A DNA stretch of 64,000 bases. It comes from JAHEZL01 sp046074525 (GTDB lineage: Bacteria > Bacteroidota > Bacteroidia > Flavobacteriales_C > GCA-002722245). This document shows, piece by piece, positions 1-7,972 of this stretch (within the stretch, counting starts at the first letter, position 1; each line of letters opens with the position of its first letter). Where the stretch lies: assembly GCA_046074525.1 (NCBI GenBank), contig JBJTOK010000047.1:1-64000 (forward strand), read 5' to 3'. The notes beneath the pieces are model-generated. The model worked only from the letters and a program-made list of their open reading frames with translations, was not told the origin of the DNA and did not search any database. The translations under genes and the position numbers were made by a program.

Positions 1-475
1 TTAAAACCAGAAAATAATACCTTTGTTTAACCTCCGACGCAGGTTATGAACTTTGAAATTTTTTCGCCACCAAATTAGGTGGTCACTTTGCTCCGGCCTC
101 AGGTGGTCATTTTAACCGGCATTTACACTTATACGTGACCCTGGAGGAATAAAAGTACTATTTCCCTTTAACAATGGTACCAACGCTTTTAACCCTAAGC
201 TCATTTACACCGATGCAAAGCCGAAGCAATTTTGCATAAAAACAAAGCGCTGAATCTCTTCAGCAATTTGTTTCATTTTTGTGGCCCTGTAGTGGTAAAA
301 TTAATTTTTTCTTTAACAATGATACCAAGCCTTTTAAAGTAATACACTTTTACACCGATGCAGAACTGAAGCAAGTTTCAGACTATGGCTGAATATCGTG
401 ATGTTATTATAATTTTGTAGTTTAATTTTATACCCCAATTTCATTTTTTGTATTTTGCCTGAAATTAGAATAGTT
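1..475. other. Non-coding left edge with short repeats
   Basis: No credible gene is seen here. AGGTGGTCA occurs twice about 31 bases apart (near 76 and 107), which is reminiscent of the ends of IS21-type elements, but no transposase is in view. A segment of about 65 bases starting TTTAACAATGGTACCAA near 170 recurs in diverged form near 312 (both end in TTTACACCGATGCA then GAAGCAA). Two GTG(A/G)CCCTG motifs at 135-150 and 281-295 resemble the tRNA-like 3' end at 2153-2171. The stretch looks like worn mobile-element or attachment-site debris. Confidence 0.4.
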
Positions 476-2038
476 ATGCCTAAGTTTTTATCCTTCATAT
501 TTCTTATTTTAATTCATTTCAAAGGGTTTTCTCAAGCAGAAGAGTATATTGAAAAATATCCTAATGGCGTGATTAAGGCAAAAGGAAGTCAGCAAAATGG
601 GCAATGGACCACCTATTTTTATTCCGGTCAAATGGAGGCCATTTACACTTATCGGGAGGGATTTATCGACGGAGAATTTGTTCGTTATTTTTCTAACGGA
701 CAGATTCAGGTGAAAGGAACCTACAGAGATGGAATTCGAGTAGGGGAATGGATAAGGTATTATGGAGACGGACACCTTTTTATGAAGGAAACATACATGA
801 ATAATCCACCCAAAGATTATGAAGGAGTATTAAAAACCAGAGACATGGGATTACTCACGGGAGAGATGATTATGTATCATAATAACGGACGAGTACAAGA
901 TAGTGCAACATATGAAGAAGGAATAAGAGTTGGAAAATTAATAAGATACTATGACAATGGCCAGATAGAGGAAAGTGGAAATTATTCTAACAATATTCCG
1001 GAAAGTGCTAAACATGAATTGAGGATATGGGATCGGGGCTTATTGGATGGTGAATATATTTTGTATTGGCGCAGTGGAAAAATTCGCAGTAAAGGCAATT
1101 GCTCGGAAGGGAGATCGATAGGAGAATGGAATAACTATTATGAGTCGGGACAAATTTATGAAACAATTAATTTTCAGGATGGACTTAGGCAGGGCGAATA
1201 CATTATTTACTATGCTAACGGACAGATTCAAGAGAAAGGAATATACCAAAAAAATATGAAGGTAGGGGAGTGGATCTGGTACCATAACGACGGACAAATT
1301 TTAAAAAAAGAAATTTATACGAATACTGTTTTTACCAATAGCGAAGGAGTAGTGAAACAACGAAATGTGAAAAGCGGAAAATATACGGAATACCATGGCA
1401 ATGGGCAGATTCTGAAAACAGGAACTTATTTGGATGGTGTAAAAGTTGGAGAATGGTTGAGCTACCATTATAATGGCCAGGTTAAAGAAATCAGTACTTA
1501 TAAAAATGAATTTCCCGATTCTTTGAAGGAAGAGTTGCTTCGAAATGAAAGTGGTTTACAACATGGTAAATGGATTGAATATTATGAGAACGGTAAAATA
1601 GCCGGACAAGGAACTTTCCGAAATAATGTACCTGTAGGGGATATAATTGATTATTATGACAGCGGACAGATTATGGGAAAAACTACATATACAAAAAAGG
1701 CCATAAAAATGATTACTTATTATCCCAATGGGAAAGTAGAAGAAAGCGGTACATATAACCTTAATTATGGGAAGGAAGGTACATGGAAAAAATATTACGA
1801 AAGCGGTCAGCTCCATATTCAGGAGCAATACAGGGATAGTTATTTAGAGGGGAAAAGTATCTCTTATTATGAAAACGGACAGGTTTGTGAAAAGGCACAT
1901 TATAAAGAATCGGTTCAGTGCGGACATTTTGTTAGCTATTATAAAAATGGGCAAATTAAAGACATTGGTGTATATGGTGGGAAGAAAGCTCATTGCACTG
2001 CCTATGATGAAAAGGGGAATGTGATTTTAAAAAGGTGA
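476..2038 (+). CDS. MORN_2 repeat protein, secreted (YwqK-like)
   Basis: Predicted exported protein of about 520 residues made almost wholly of MORN_2-type repeats of the form G-E-W-x-x-Y-Y-x-x-G-Q-I, at least 15 of them. The ATG at 476 is preferred over the upstream in-frame start at 455 because it places a clean signal peptide (MPKFLSFIFLILIHFKGFSQ) at the N terminus. Such proteins are often labelled YwqK family antitoxin by homology to a Bacillus protein, but nothing here suggests a toxin partner. In Bacteroidota they are usually cell-surface or periplasmic proteins of unknown role. The gene stands alone between non-coding stretches. Repeat architecture is certain; function is not. Confidence 0.85.
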   Translation: MPKFLSFIFLILIHFKGFSQAEEYIEKYPNGVIKAKGSQQNGQWTTYFYSGQMEAIYTYREGFIDGEFVRYFSNGQIQVKGTYRDGIRVGEWIRYYGDGHLFMKETYMNNPPKDYEGVLKTRDMGLLTGEMIMYHNNGRVQDSATYEEGIRVGKLIRYYDNGQIEESGNYSNNIPESAKHELRIWDRGLLDGEYILYWRSGKIRSKGNCSEGRSIGEWNNYYESGQIYETINFQDGLRQGEYIIYYANGQIQEKGIYQKNMKVGEWIWYHNDGQILKKEIYTNTVFTNSEGVVKQRNVKSGKYTEYHGNGQILKTGTYLDGVKVGEWLSYHYNGQVKEISTYKNEFPDSLKEELLRNESGLQHGKWIEYYENGKIAGQGTFRNNVPVGDIIDYYDSGQIMGKTTYTKKAIKMITYYPNGKVEESGTYNLNYGKEGTWKKYYESGQLHIQEQYRDSYLEGKSISYYENGQVCEKAHYKESVQCGHFVSYYKNGQIKDIGVYGGKKAHCTAYDEKGNVILKR

Positions 2039-2105
2039 TCCTGTACAGCAGTTTTTTTATTTGGCCTTTTATAGAAGCTTTCATTTCGTCAATTTGATTC
2101 TGCTA

Positions 2106-2145
2106 CAAGCAAAAACAAAAAAAGCCTTCGATTTCTCGAAGACTT
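2106..2145 (-). terminator. Rho-independent terminator, minus strand
   Basis: The arms AAGCCTTCGA (2122-2131) and TCGAAGACTT (2136-2145) form a 10-bp stem with one mismatch and a TTTC loop. On the minus strand it is followed by a T-rich tract (complement of 2106-2121). No minus-strand gene reads into it except the tRNA-like 3' end just upstream at 2153-2171, so it looks like an orphaned tRNA terminator. Confidence 0.6.
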
Positions 2146-2152
2146 CTTATTT

Positions 2153-2171
2153 CTGTGACCCTGTAGGGATT
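2153..2171 (-). other. tRNA 3'-end-like remnant (possible att site)
   Basis: Read on the minus strand this is AATCCCTACAGGGTCACAG. That fits the second half of a T-arm (AATCCCTA) followed by a 7-nt acceptor strand, and it lies a few bases before a terminator in the order expected of a tRNA gene. The remainder of the tRNA is missing: the match stops at the T-loop. Such fragments are the usual scars of integrative elements that use tRNA 3' ends. The tRNA type cannot be told from so few bases. Confidence 0.4.
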
Positions 2172-2633
2172 AATACTTATTTCATCCGCGCCAACGATAT
2201 CTAATCTTTCTAATAGTTTGAGATTCAAAATGAAGCAATACCGAAACTATACTAGTGGATTGCATTTATTCACACTTTCTATCCATAAAGGAAGCTGTTG
2301 CATTTGTGCAAGCTGAATTAAAGTTGGGACTAAAAAACTCGAAAGTGATAGTTGACAGATATCGATAAACAGGTATGACGCCAAACGCGCCAAATATCGC
2401 TTCCAGTTAAAAATAATCGGCTCATAATGGGCTCAAAAGGATTAAATATTTATCCGCTAAAATAAATGCACATGAAATGCACAAATTGCACATTGATTGC
2501 CTAAAAGGAGGATATTGTGTCCCCAATGAGGACACAATTACCTAAGCCCTTTTCTGTTTTTAAAAATCATTTTAACCTGCTTCAAATTCTCCTCCAATTC
2601 ATTCGACCAGCTGCGGCTTATTTCCACACCAAA

Positions 2634-2670
2634 AAACAAAACCCCTGTAAACACAAGGGTTTTGTTTTTT
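2634..2670. terminator. Bidirectional terminator after the 1407-aa gene
   Basis: AAAACCC...GGGTTTT stem with T-rich tracts on both strands. It lies just past the stop codon of the minus-strand gene at 2688-6911. Confidence 0.7.
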
Positions 2671-2687
2671 TCAATCCCTTCCCTTCA

Positions 2688-5600
2688 CTAATAAACCACA
2701 ATACTCTTTCTAAAGGAATATTCGTTGCCATTTATTTCCAATTGATAATACCCTGAAGCCATATTCTGCGGCAGTTGTATTTGCGCAGAAGAAGCGCCGG
2801 AAGAAATGCCTGAGGAGTATATCACACTTCCCAGGTAATTGTACAACCTAACCTGCAAATCACCATCTGCCGGCAAATTTTGAATATGGATATTTTCTCC
2901 GCTTTTCGCAGGATTAGGAAAAACTATTGCGGATGCATTTTCATGATCAGGAGCAATGCCCGTAGTGAGCAGGTCAAAATTGAGGTAATTCAAGTTAAAG
3001 TCTCCCGCATCAATGTAAATGCGCATCACGTGCTGGCCTGCTGTAAGATTCTGCGTTGTTACATTTACCGTTTGATATCCATCCCACGAACCGGTCACTG
3101 GAACGGCAATTGCTCCCGAAATATCCACTCCGTCCAATTCAACATGAAAGGACCTGTTGGCATTGGGTGAAGCAACACGGGCCTGCAATTCGTAAACTCC
3201 TTCTGTAGTTACATTCACTGTGTATTTTAACCATTCGCCCCAGCCAATAAATCCTACATTATATCCACCTTCCTGACAGTTGCCGATATCCACACCTCCG
3301 CTTTGTCGCGATGCTCCGCCATAATTGGCAGCTTCGTTGTCATGGTAAGCCGTTCCCTCGCAGCCGTTATCATAGTCTTCGGCTTCTATTTTACCGGGGA
3401 TAGCCCACGCTGTTCCTCCATAAGGGGATTGCGATACGATGGAGATGTTTTCTACAACTGCACCACATACTTCTTTGGTGAAGTCGTAGGTTCCGAATTT
3501 ATTGATTTGATCTAAGTTGATAGTGTGGGAAGTTTGAATAGCATCAAATTGATGCTGGTCGCCGTTTGGCGTATTTAAAACAAGATCAAATGGAGATTTT
3601 TTCACATAACTGTGCGTTAAAGACAATTCGTGGTTGATCTTCCATTTGTTGCACAGGTAGCCTTCTAAAAATTCTTTTTGCGCCCCGCTGATTACAGATT
3701 CGAATACCATTAATTCACAAATAGGTCCTTTGTGATACCTGTTGGAATAGATATTCCCGGCGGCCGACTGTCCGATATACAACGCGTCATTGATGGTCAT
3801 GGTAACATTGGCACCTTTGGTGATCACCCTGTCGCTTTTGCCATTGAGATAAAAGGTGATTACATCTCCTTTTTTGTTAATCTGAACAAGGAAGCCGCGA
3901 TCGAAGTTGTAATTCTGCCCATGCTGTAAATCGGGTCCGATGGCGGCCTGAACCCTTGCAGAAGAACCAAATCGCCAAAACCATCCGTTGGCACCTTCTG
4001 TTTTGTTACCGATAACATCTCTCCAGTCATCATTGCCTGTGGGTTTTTGTGCACTTCCGACAAACATAATCGTCCAGTCATTATTCAGGAAATCATCTTC
4101 GGAAGTAGAGAACAATTCCAATCCGTCGGCATTATTATCCGAACCAAATACAATAGCTGGTAAGCCATTCATTGCATTGGTAACATAACGTGGCTGTAAT
4201 TCTGCTTTGTTGGCATTGGCATTAAATCCATTGCCTGATTTGTCATACCAGCTGCTGATTAAACTGTTGTTGGCAGGTTCGTTACCTGGATTTACATCCA
4301 TTGCATCCAACCATTGTTTCGGCTGGATGTCCATATCAATATTCAATTTCAATTCCAGCTGATCATTGGTGCAGGCAACTATGTTTTCAAGAGCTTTAAA
4401 ATCGGCATCACCTGTTTTTTTCATGGTGAGATGATATCCCTTCGAAGGCACAACAAATGTGCTTTCCACGCTGTTATTCAACAAACAGGTGGAGTTGCTG
4501 GAAATCTGACAAGTGACGATATCTCCCGGCTGGAGATTAGCCGTAGAAAATTCATCGCCGGTACCTGCTGCGGTGTTGCCGTTCACTTTCCAGTTGTAGA
4601 TGGTGTTTGCAGTAACATTTGTTGCAATGGCTTTGATCTTGTTAGAGGAAGAACAAAATTGTTCATCGGCCAGCAGGAGATTCAATTGCATTTCGCCTTT
4701 GTTACTGAATACATGCCAGTCAATCAGGGGCCAAGCTTTCTGGCACCAGTCGATCACATCTTCCATAATCTGGCAATCTACACCCAGTTTTTGGAAGCGC
4801 GGTATGTAGTAATAAAATTTAGCTGCATAATGCCCGAAGAAAGTCTCGTATCTTTCTGTGCGCTGCACCGCATCAATAATGTCGGCATAGGTTTTATCGG
4901 CGCGGTCCAGTTCGTTATCTCCTCCATCTGCCGATCGATTCCAGATAGCCAGATCGTTGAAAGGCTGATTCACTTCTTTTAAAAATTGTTTCAGCATGGC
5001 ATTCAGCACCCATGCTGTCATTCCTGGCTCAACATCGTCTAACAGTTTAGCAAATTCTCCCGATGCAAATCCGTTGAACTGATTGCCATCACTCACCCCG
5101 TAAATGTTCCAGGGCCCCATTACCCTGATCCTGAATCCCAATCCTGTGTTGGGCGACTGGCCGCCGATCCAGGTTCTTGTTTGGTACATTGCATTCATGG
5201 AATGATAATATCGCAGGGGTTCATAAATCCCCGAAGAGTTACTGGCCTTGGTCATAAAATCAGGATGGTAGTTATAATCCACCGGGGAGTTCCACGACAT
5301 CATTCCCTCACCTCCATTCAAAATCAACTGAAGGTGATACCAGGTAGTGGATTCGTAAAATCCTGTTTCAGTAGGTTGGCCCATAAACTGATTACAATCG
5401 TTATTGACACAAGCCTGAAAATGCGCAGGGATTTCGAACACCTGGTAGTTTTCACCGAACCATTGCCTGTCCTTGGATTGATCATTTGGTAATTCGCCGG
5501 GCTTGGTAAACCATTTTGCCTTATCCTGAAGGTTAAATTCATTCATGAATTCGAAGTATTGCACAGCCATTAAACGCGCTAAGCTGGTTGCCGCCCACTC

Positions 5601-6911
5601 TCTTGAAACTCCATCGGCCAGATTTGCTGTTGCACTTCCATTTTTTGTCCGCCAGTGATCCCAGGTTCCGCCTTCTGCTAAAAAGCCCCTGTACTCCAAC
5701 CAGAAATCACCGTTTTTCTGCATCAGTTCCGCCTTGTTTCTGTTGGCCGGCGGCATGGCAAGAAGATAATTCCGGAAATCTATATAGCCTTGTTTCGGAT
5801 CATATTGTCGTCCCGGACTATTCCAGTAATCATTTTTAGAATAGGCATCCATGGGGTGAATCATTGGTAACCAATGTTTCCAGTCGGGGAATTGAATGGC
5901 TAACGGAAGCGTGGTTCGGTCCAAAGTTTTTTCTGAATCAAAGTGTTCGTAAACCTTTTGCTGATCCACCCCGTTGGGAAAAAGGTAAGGCAGCATGTCT
6001 TTGTCTTGTTCCAGCACGGCATCCAAACCAGCACCTGCAGCCCATTGTTCAACAGGGAGTTTAGCTACTGACGGACCCGGCTGGTACGGAGGATTCCATG
6101 GGCGTCCCCACCGGCCTACATTTGATTTTGTTGCAGAAAGGGAACGGATGTATGACGCTATTTTTTCGCCTTCATCTTCCGACAATTGATGGAATTTCGC
6201 CCGCTCTACGATGGCCTCATTGGAGTAGCTGAAAATTTCCAGGTCGCGACCATCCTGCACGTGGCAAGAGCTGCAAGTAGCTTTAATGGGCCCACCGGGA
6301 TTGATTTCGGCTGTGTACCAAAAGCCTTTTCTCACGGCAGGTAGGTAATTGCTTTTCAATGGAGCATTGTACCATAAATTCTGACCTTCAGCGATGGAAG
6401 CGGCATCGGTATATTTTCCAACCCAGGTGTTGGGATCATCTTCCTTAAACCGGCCATCTGCCAGGATTTTATTGGCATTCGAATCCAGTAAATTGAATCG
6501 TACTACCCGGTATCCATTTGAAATCGCATCAGATAAATCAAAGCGGAATGAGATGGTATTTGCGCCGGGGATTATTCCGGTTGAGGGAATAGTCAGCCGA
6601 ATAGTATTAAATCCGCCATGCACCATTCCTCCCCGCGCTTTTTCCTGTGCCTGCATGTTTACTGTTTGATGGTTCAGGGGAAGCCATGACCCATTGTTGA
6701 TTTGGATGGAAGCTTTATTCTGATAGCTCAGATTATTGATCTGAAGCCAAAGTTTAACAGAATTAGTTGCTTCTGTGAGGGAGAGATTAAAGGTGCGGGT
6801 AACCACTTTTCCTTCTGCTCCCAAAACTTCTACCGGCAGGATAATTTGCTGGGCGTATAGGGAGGAAGTTGAAATAAGCAGAATAAAAATCCAATGGCTG
6901 ATGAGCTTCAT
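2688..6911 (-). CDS. Secreted T9SS protein with haem c motif, LamG-like and CBM6 domains
   Basis: Giant exported protein of 1407 residues. A signal peptide (MKLISHWIFILLISTSSLYA) is followed by a large N-terminal part holding a single haem-binding CSSCH at about residue 213, next to a cytochrome-c-like helix with SEDEGEKIASYIRSL. A ConA/LamG-like domain runs from about 885 to 1095 (WYDKSGNG, YIGQSAAG). A CBM6-type carbohydrate-binding domain follows from about 1165 to 1310 (GKIEAEDYDNG, GEWLKYTVNV). The end (about 1330-1407: FPNPAKSG to SIVVY) is a type IX secretion A-type sorting domain. It is therefore likely anchored at or released from the cell surface. No glycoside-hydrolase domain was recognised; an oxidoreductase acting on a polysaccharide-bound substrate is a guess. 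Confidence 0.85.
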   Translation of the reverse strand: MKLISHWIFILLISTSSLYAQQIILPVEVLGAEGKVVTRTFNLSLTEATNSVKLWLQINNLSYQNKASIQINNGSWLPLNHQTVNMQAQEKARGGMVHGGFNTIRLTIPSTGIIPGANTISFRFDLSDAISNGYRVVRFNLLDSNANKILADGRFKEDDPNTWVGKYTDAASIAEGQNLWYNAPLKSNYLPAVRKGFWYTAEINPGGPIKATCSSCHVQDGRDLEIFSYSNEAIVERAKFHQLSEDEGEKIASYIRSLSATKSNVGRWGRPWNPPYQPGPSVAKLPVEQWAAGAGLDAVLEQDKDMLPYLFPNGVDQQKVYEHFDSEKTLDRTTLPLAIQFPDWKHWLPMIHPMDAYSKNDYWNSPGRQYDPKQGYIDFRNYLLAMPPANRNKAELMQKNGDFWLEYRGFLAEGGTWDHWRTKNGSATANLADGVSREWAATSLARLMAVQYFEFMNEFNLQDKAKWFTKPGELPNDQSKDRQWFGENYQVFEIPAHFQACVNNDCNQFMGQPTETGFYESTTWYHLQLILNGGEGMMSWNSPVDYNYHPDFMTKASNSSGIYEPLRYYHSMNAMYQTRTWIGGQSPNTGLGFRIRVMGPWNIYGVSDGNQFNGFASGEFAKLLDDVEPGMTAWVLNAMLKQFLKEVNQPFNDLAIWNRSADGGDNELDRADKTYADIIDAVQRTERYETFFGHYAAKFYYYIPRFQKLGVDCQIMEDVIDWCQKAWPLIDWHVFSNKGEMQLNLLLADEQFCSSSNKIKAIATNVTANTIYNWKVNGNTAAGTGDEFSTANLQPGDIVTCQISSNSTCLLNNSVESTFVVPSKGYHLTMKKTGDADFKALENIVACTNDQLELKLNIDMDIQPKQWLDAMDVNPGNEPANNSLISSWYDKSGNGFNANANKAELQPRYVTNAMNGLPAIVFGSDNNADGLELFSTSEDDFLNNDWTIMFVGSAQKPTGNDDWRDVIGNKTEGANGWFWRFGSSARVQAAIGPDLQHGQNYNFDRGFLVQINKKGDVITFYLNGKSDRVITKGANVTMTINDALYIGQSAAGNIYSNRYHKGPICELMVFESVISGAQKEFLEGYLCNKWKINHELSLTHSYVKKSPFDLVLNTPNGDQHQFDAIQTSHTINLDQINKFGTYDFTKEVCGAVVENISIVSQSPYGGTAWAIPGKIEAEDYDNGCEGTAYHDNEAANYGGASRQSGGVDIGNCQEGGYNVGFIGWGEWLKYTVNVTTEGVYELQARVASPNANRSFHVELDGVDISGAIAVPVTGSWDGYQTVNVTTQNLTAGQHVMRIYIDAGDFNLNYLNFDLLTTGIAPDHENASAIVFPNPAKSGENIHIQNLPADGDLQVRLYNYLGSVIYSSGISSGASSAQIQLPQNMASGYYQLEINGNEYSFRKSIVVY

Positions 6912-7193
6912 TTTTGTTGTTTTGATTCAAACATAGCTCATCAGTCAAAGCGAGTCCAGTCGGGTAAAAATTATCAAGACATAGGAAATGGGGGCCGTAT
7001 TCAAAACATTGATTTACAGCGTTTTTGTTTAAAGACAGCTTACGAAAATCCAGCTATAAATCAAGGGCATATAAATTCGTCCTTATCTAGATTAATTGAG
7101 GTACTTAAGAAATTAACAATCACATTTTCAACATATTGAAAAATGAATGATCAATATTTCAGGTGATCAAGCATGAAAATAATGGATGCTGCT

Positions 7194-7895
7194 TTATAAA
7201 ACAATCACTCCCCACATCCTTCCAGTTTTTCCGTTATCCCTGCGGTAGGAAAAAAAATCTTTTTCGAAGGTGCAGCGCTTGAGCGCCCATATGTTTTCAT
7301 TGGGGATACCGCTTTGCAAAGCCACATTTTTGTTCACTTCAACAAGATCGAGAAGTCGGCCCTTAAAACATTTTTCAGGAAATTGTGCGTTGCGGAAGAG
7401 CTGGATCACTTCTTCACTTACTTCAAAATTTTCCTGGCAAATACCGGGGCCGATAGCCATTTGAATGTATTTTGCCTCAGCGCCAATGGCGATCATTTCA
7501 AGAATGGTTTTTTCGGCGATGCGTGCGAGTGTTCCGCGCCAGCCGGCATGTGCAGCACCAATCACATGATGCACGGGATCGTGAAACAGCAGCGGGTAAC
7601 AATCAGCAGCAGCTACCGCCAGGGCAATGCCTTGTTCCCTGGTCACCAATGCATCTCCTTCAAAAGTTCCGGGTGTTGCTTTCACTACTCCACAGCCATG
7701 AATCTGTTTGAGATTAGCGATTTGAACAGGCTGTATGCCCAATGCTGTCAGGGCGATTTCCCTGTTTTTGCGGATGTTTTCAGGATCATCATCGTGTCCT
7801 GCGAGATTCAATGAATCAAAAGGCGCCGGTGATACACCGCCCTGTCGCGTTGAAAAACCGTGTTTTACCGAAATATTGGGTGCGAATAGCCACAT
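7194..7895 (-). CDS. pgeF: Peptidoglycan editing factor PgeF / YfiH family
   Basis: A 233-residue member of the multi-copper polyphenol oxidase (laccase)-like YfiH family, of normal length. Family hallmarks are visible: HGFSTRQGGVS near the N terminus, the central AADCYPLLFHDP and GAAHAGWRG zinc-ligand motifs, and IGPGICQENFEV. Members are purine nucleoside phosphorylase/adenosine deaminase-like enzymes and, in E. coli, keep L-Ser out of peptidoglycan stems. The gene is divergent from feoAB across about 77 bp that must hold both promoters. Family assignment is secure; the physiological substrate here is not shown by sequence. Confidence 0.9.
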   Translation of the reverse strand: MWLFAPNISVKHGFSTRQGGVSPAPFDSLNLAGHDDDPENIRKNREIALTALGIQPVQIANLKQIHGCGVVKATPGTFEGDALVTREQGIALAVAAADCYPLLFHDPVHHVIGAAHAGWRGTLARIAEKTILEMIAIGAEAKYIQMAIGPGICQENFEVSEEVIQLFRNAQFPEKCFKGRLLDLVEVNKNVALQSGIPNENIWALKRCTFEKDFFSYRRDNGKTGRMWGVIVL

Positions 7896-7972
7896 GTTCT
7901 AAAAGTAAAAAATTATCGCCTTTTCATGGTATTGTCATTCTCTTTTCTTTCCCTCATTTTTGCGGAGCAAAA

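Larger units (their letters stand above)
2039..2687. other. Intergenic region with tRNA-end remnant and hairpins
   Basis: There is no convincing gene in this 649-base stretch; the open frame at 2517-2756 overlaps a terminator and the 3' end of the next gene. It holds a minus-strand terminator next to a tRNA-3'-end-like motif (2106-2171), a perfect 9-bp inverted repeat ATTGTGTCC/GGACACAAT at 2514-2538, three TGCACA words around 2467-2492, and the terminator at 2634-2670. Confidence 0.5.

Noticed and set aside
476..2038. Calling the MORN protein an antitoxin (YwqK)
   Set aside because: The label is inherited by homology; no toxin gene lies next to it and a signal peptide points to export.
2517..2756. 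Small plus-strand gene
   Set aside because: It runs over a terminator and into the 3' end of the 1407-residue gene on the other strand, with no ribosome site or family match.
4314..4982. Plus-strand frame of 222 codons
   Set aside because: It is the antisense shadow of the long 1407-residue gene and has no family features.
7742..7972. Upstream extension of the FeoAB frame
   Set aside because: It lies inside the pgeF gene on the other strand, and a clean FeoA domain starts at the ATG at 7973.
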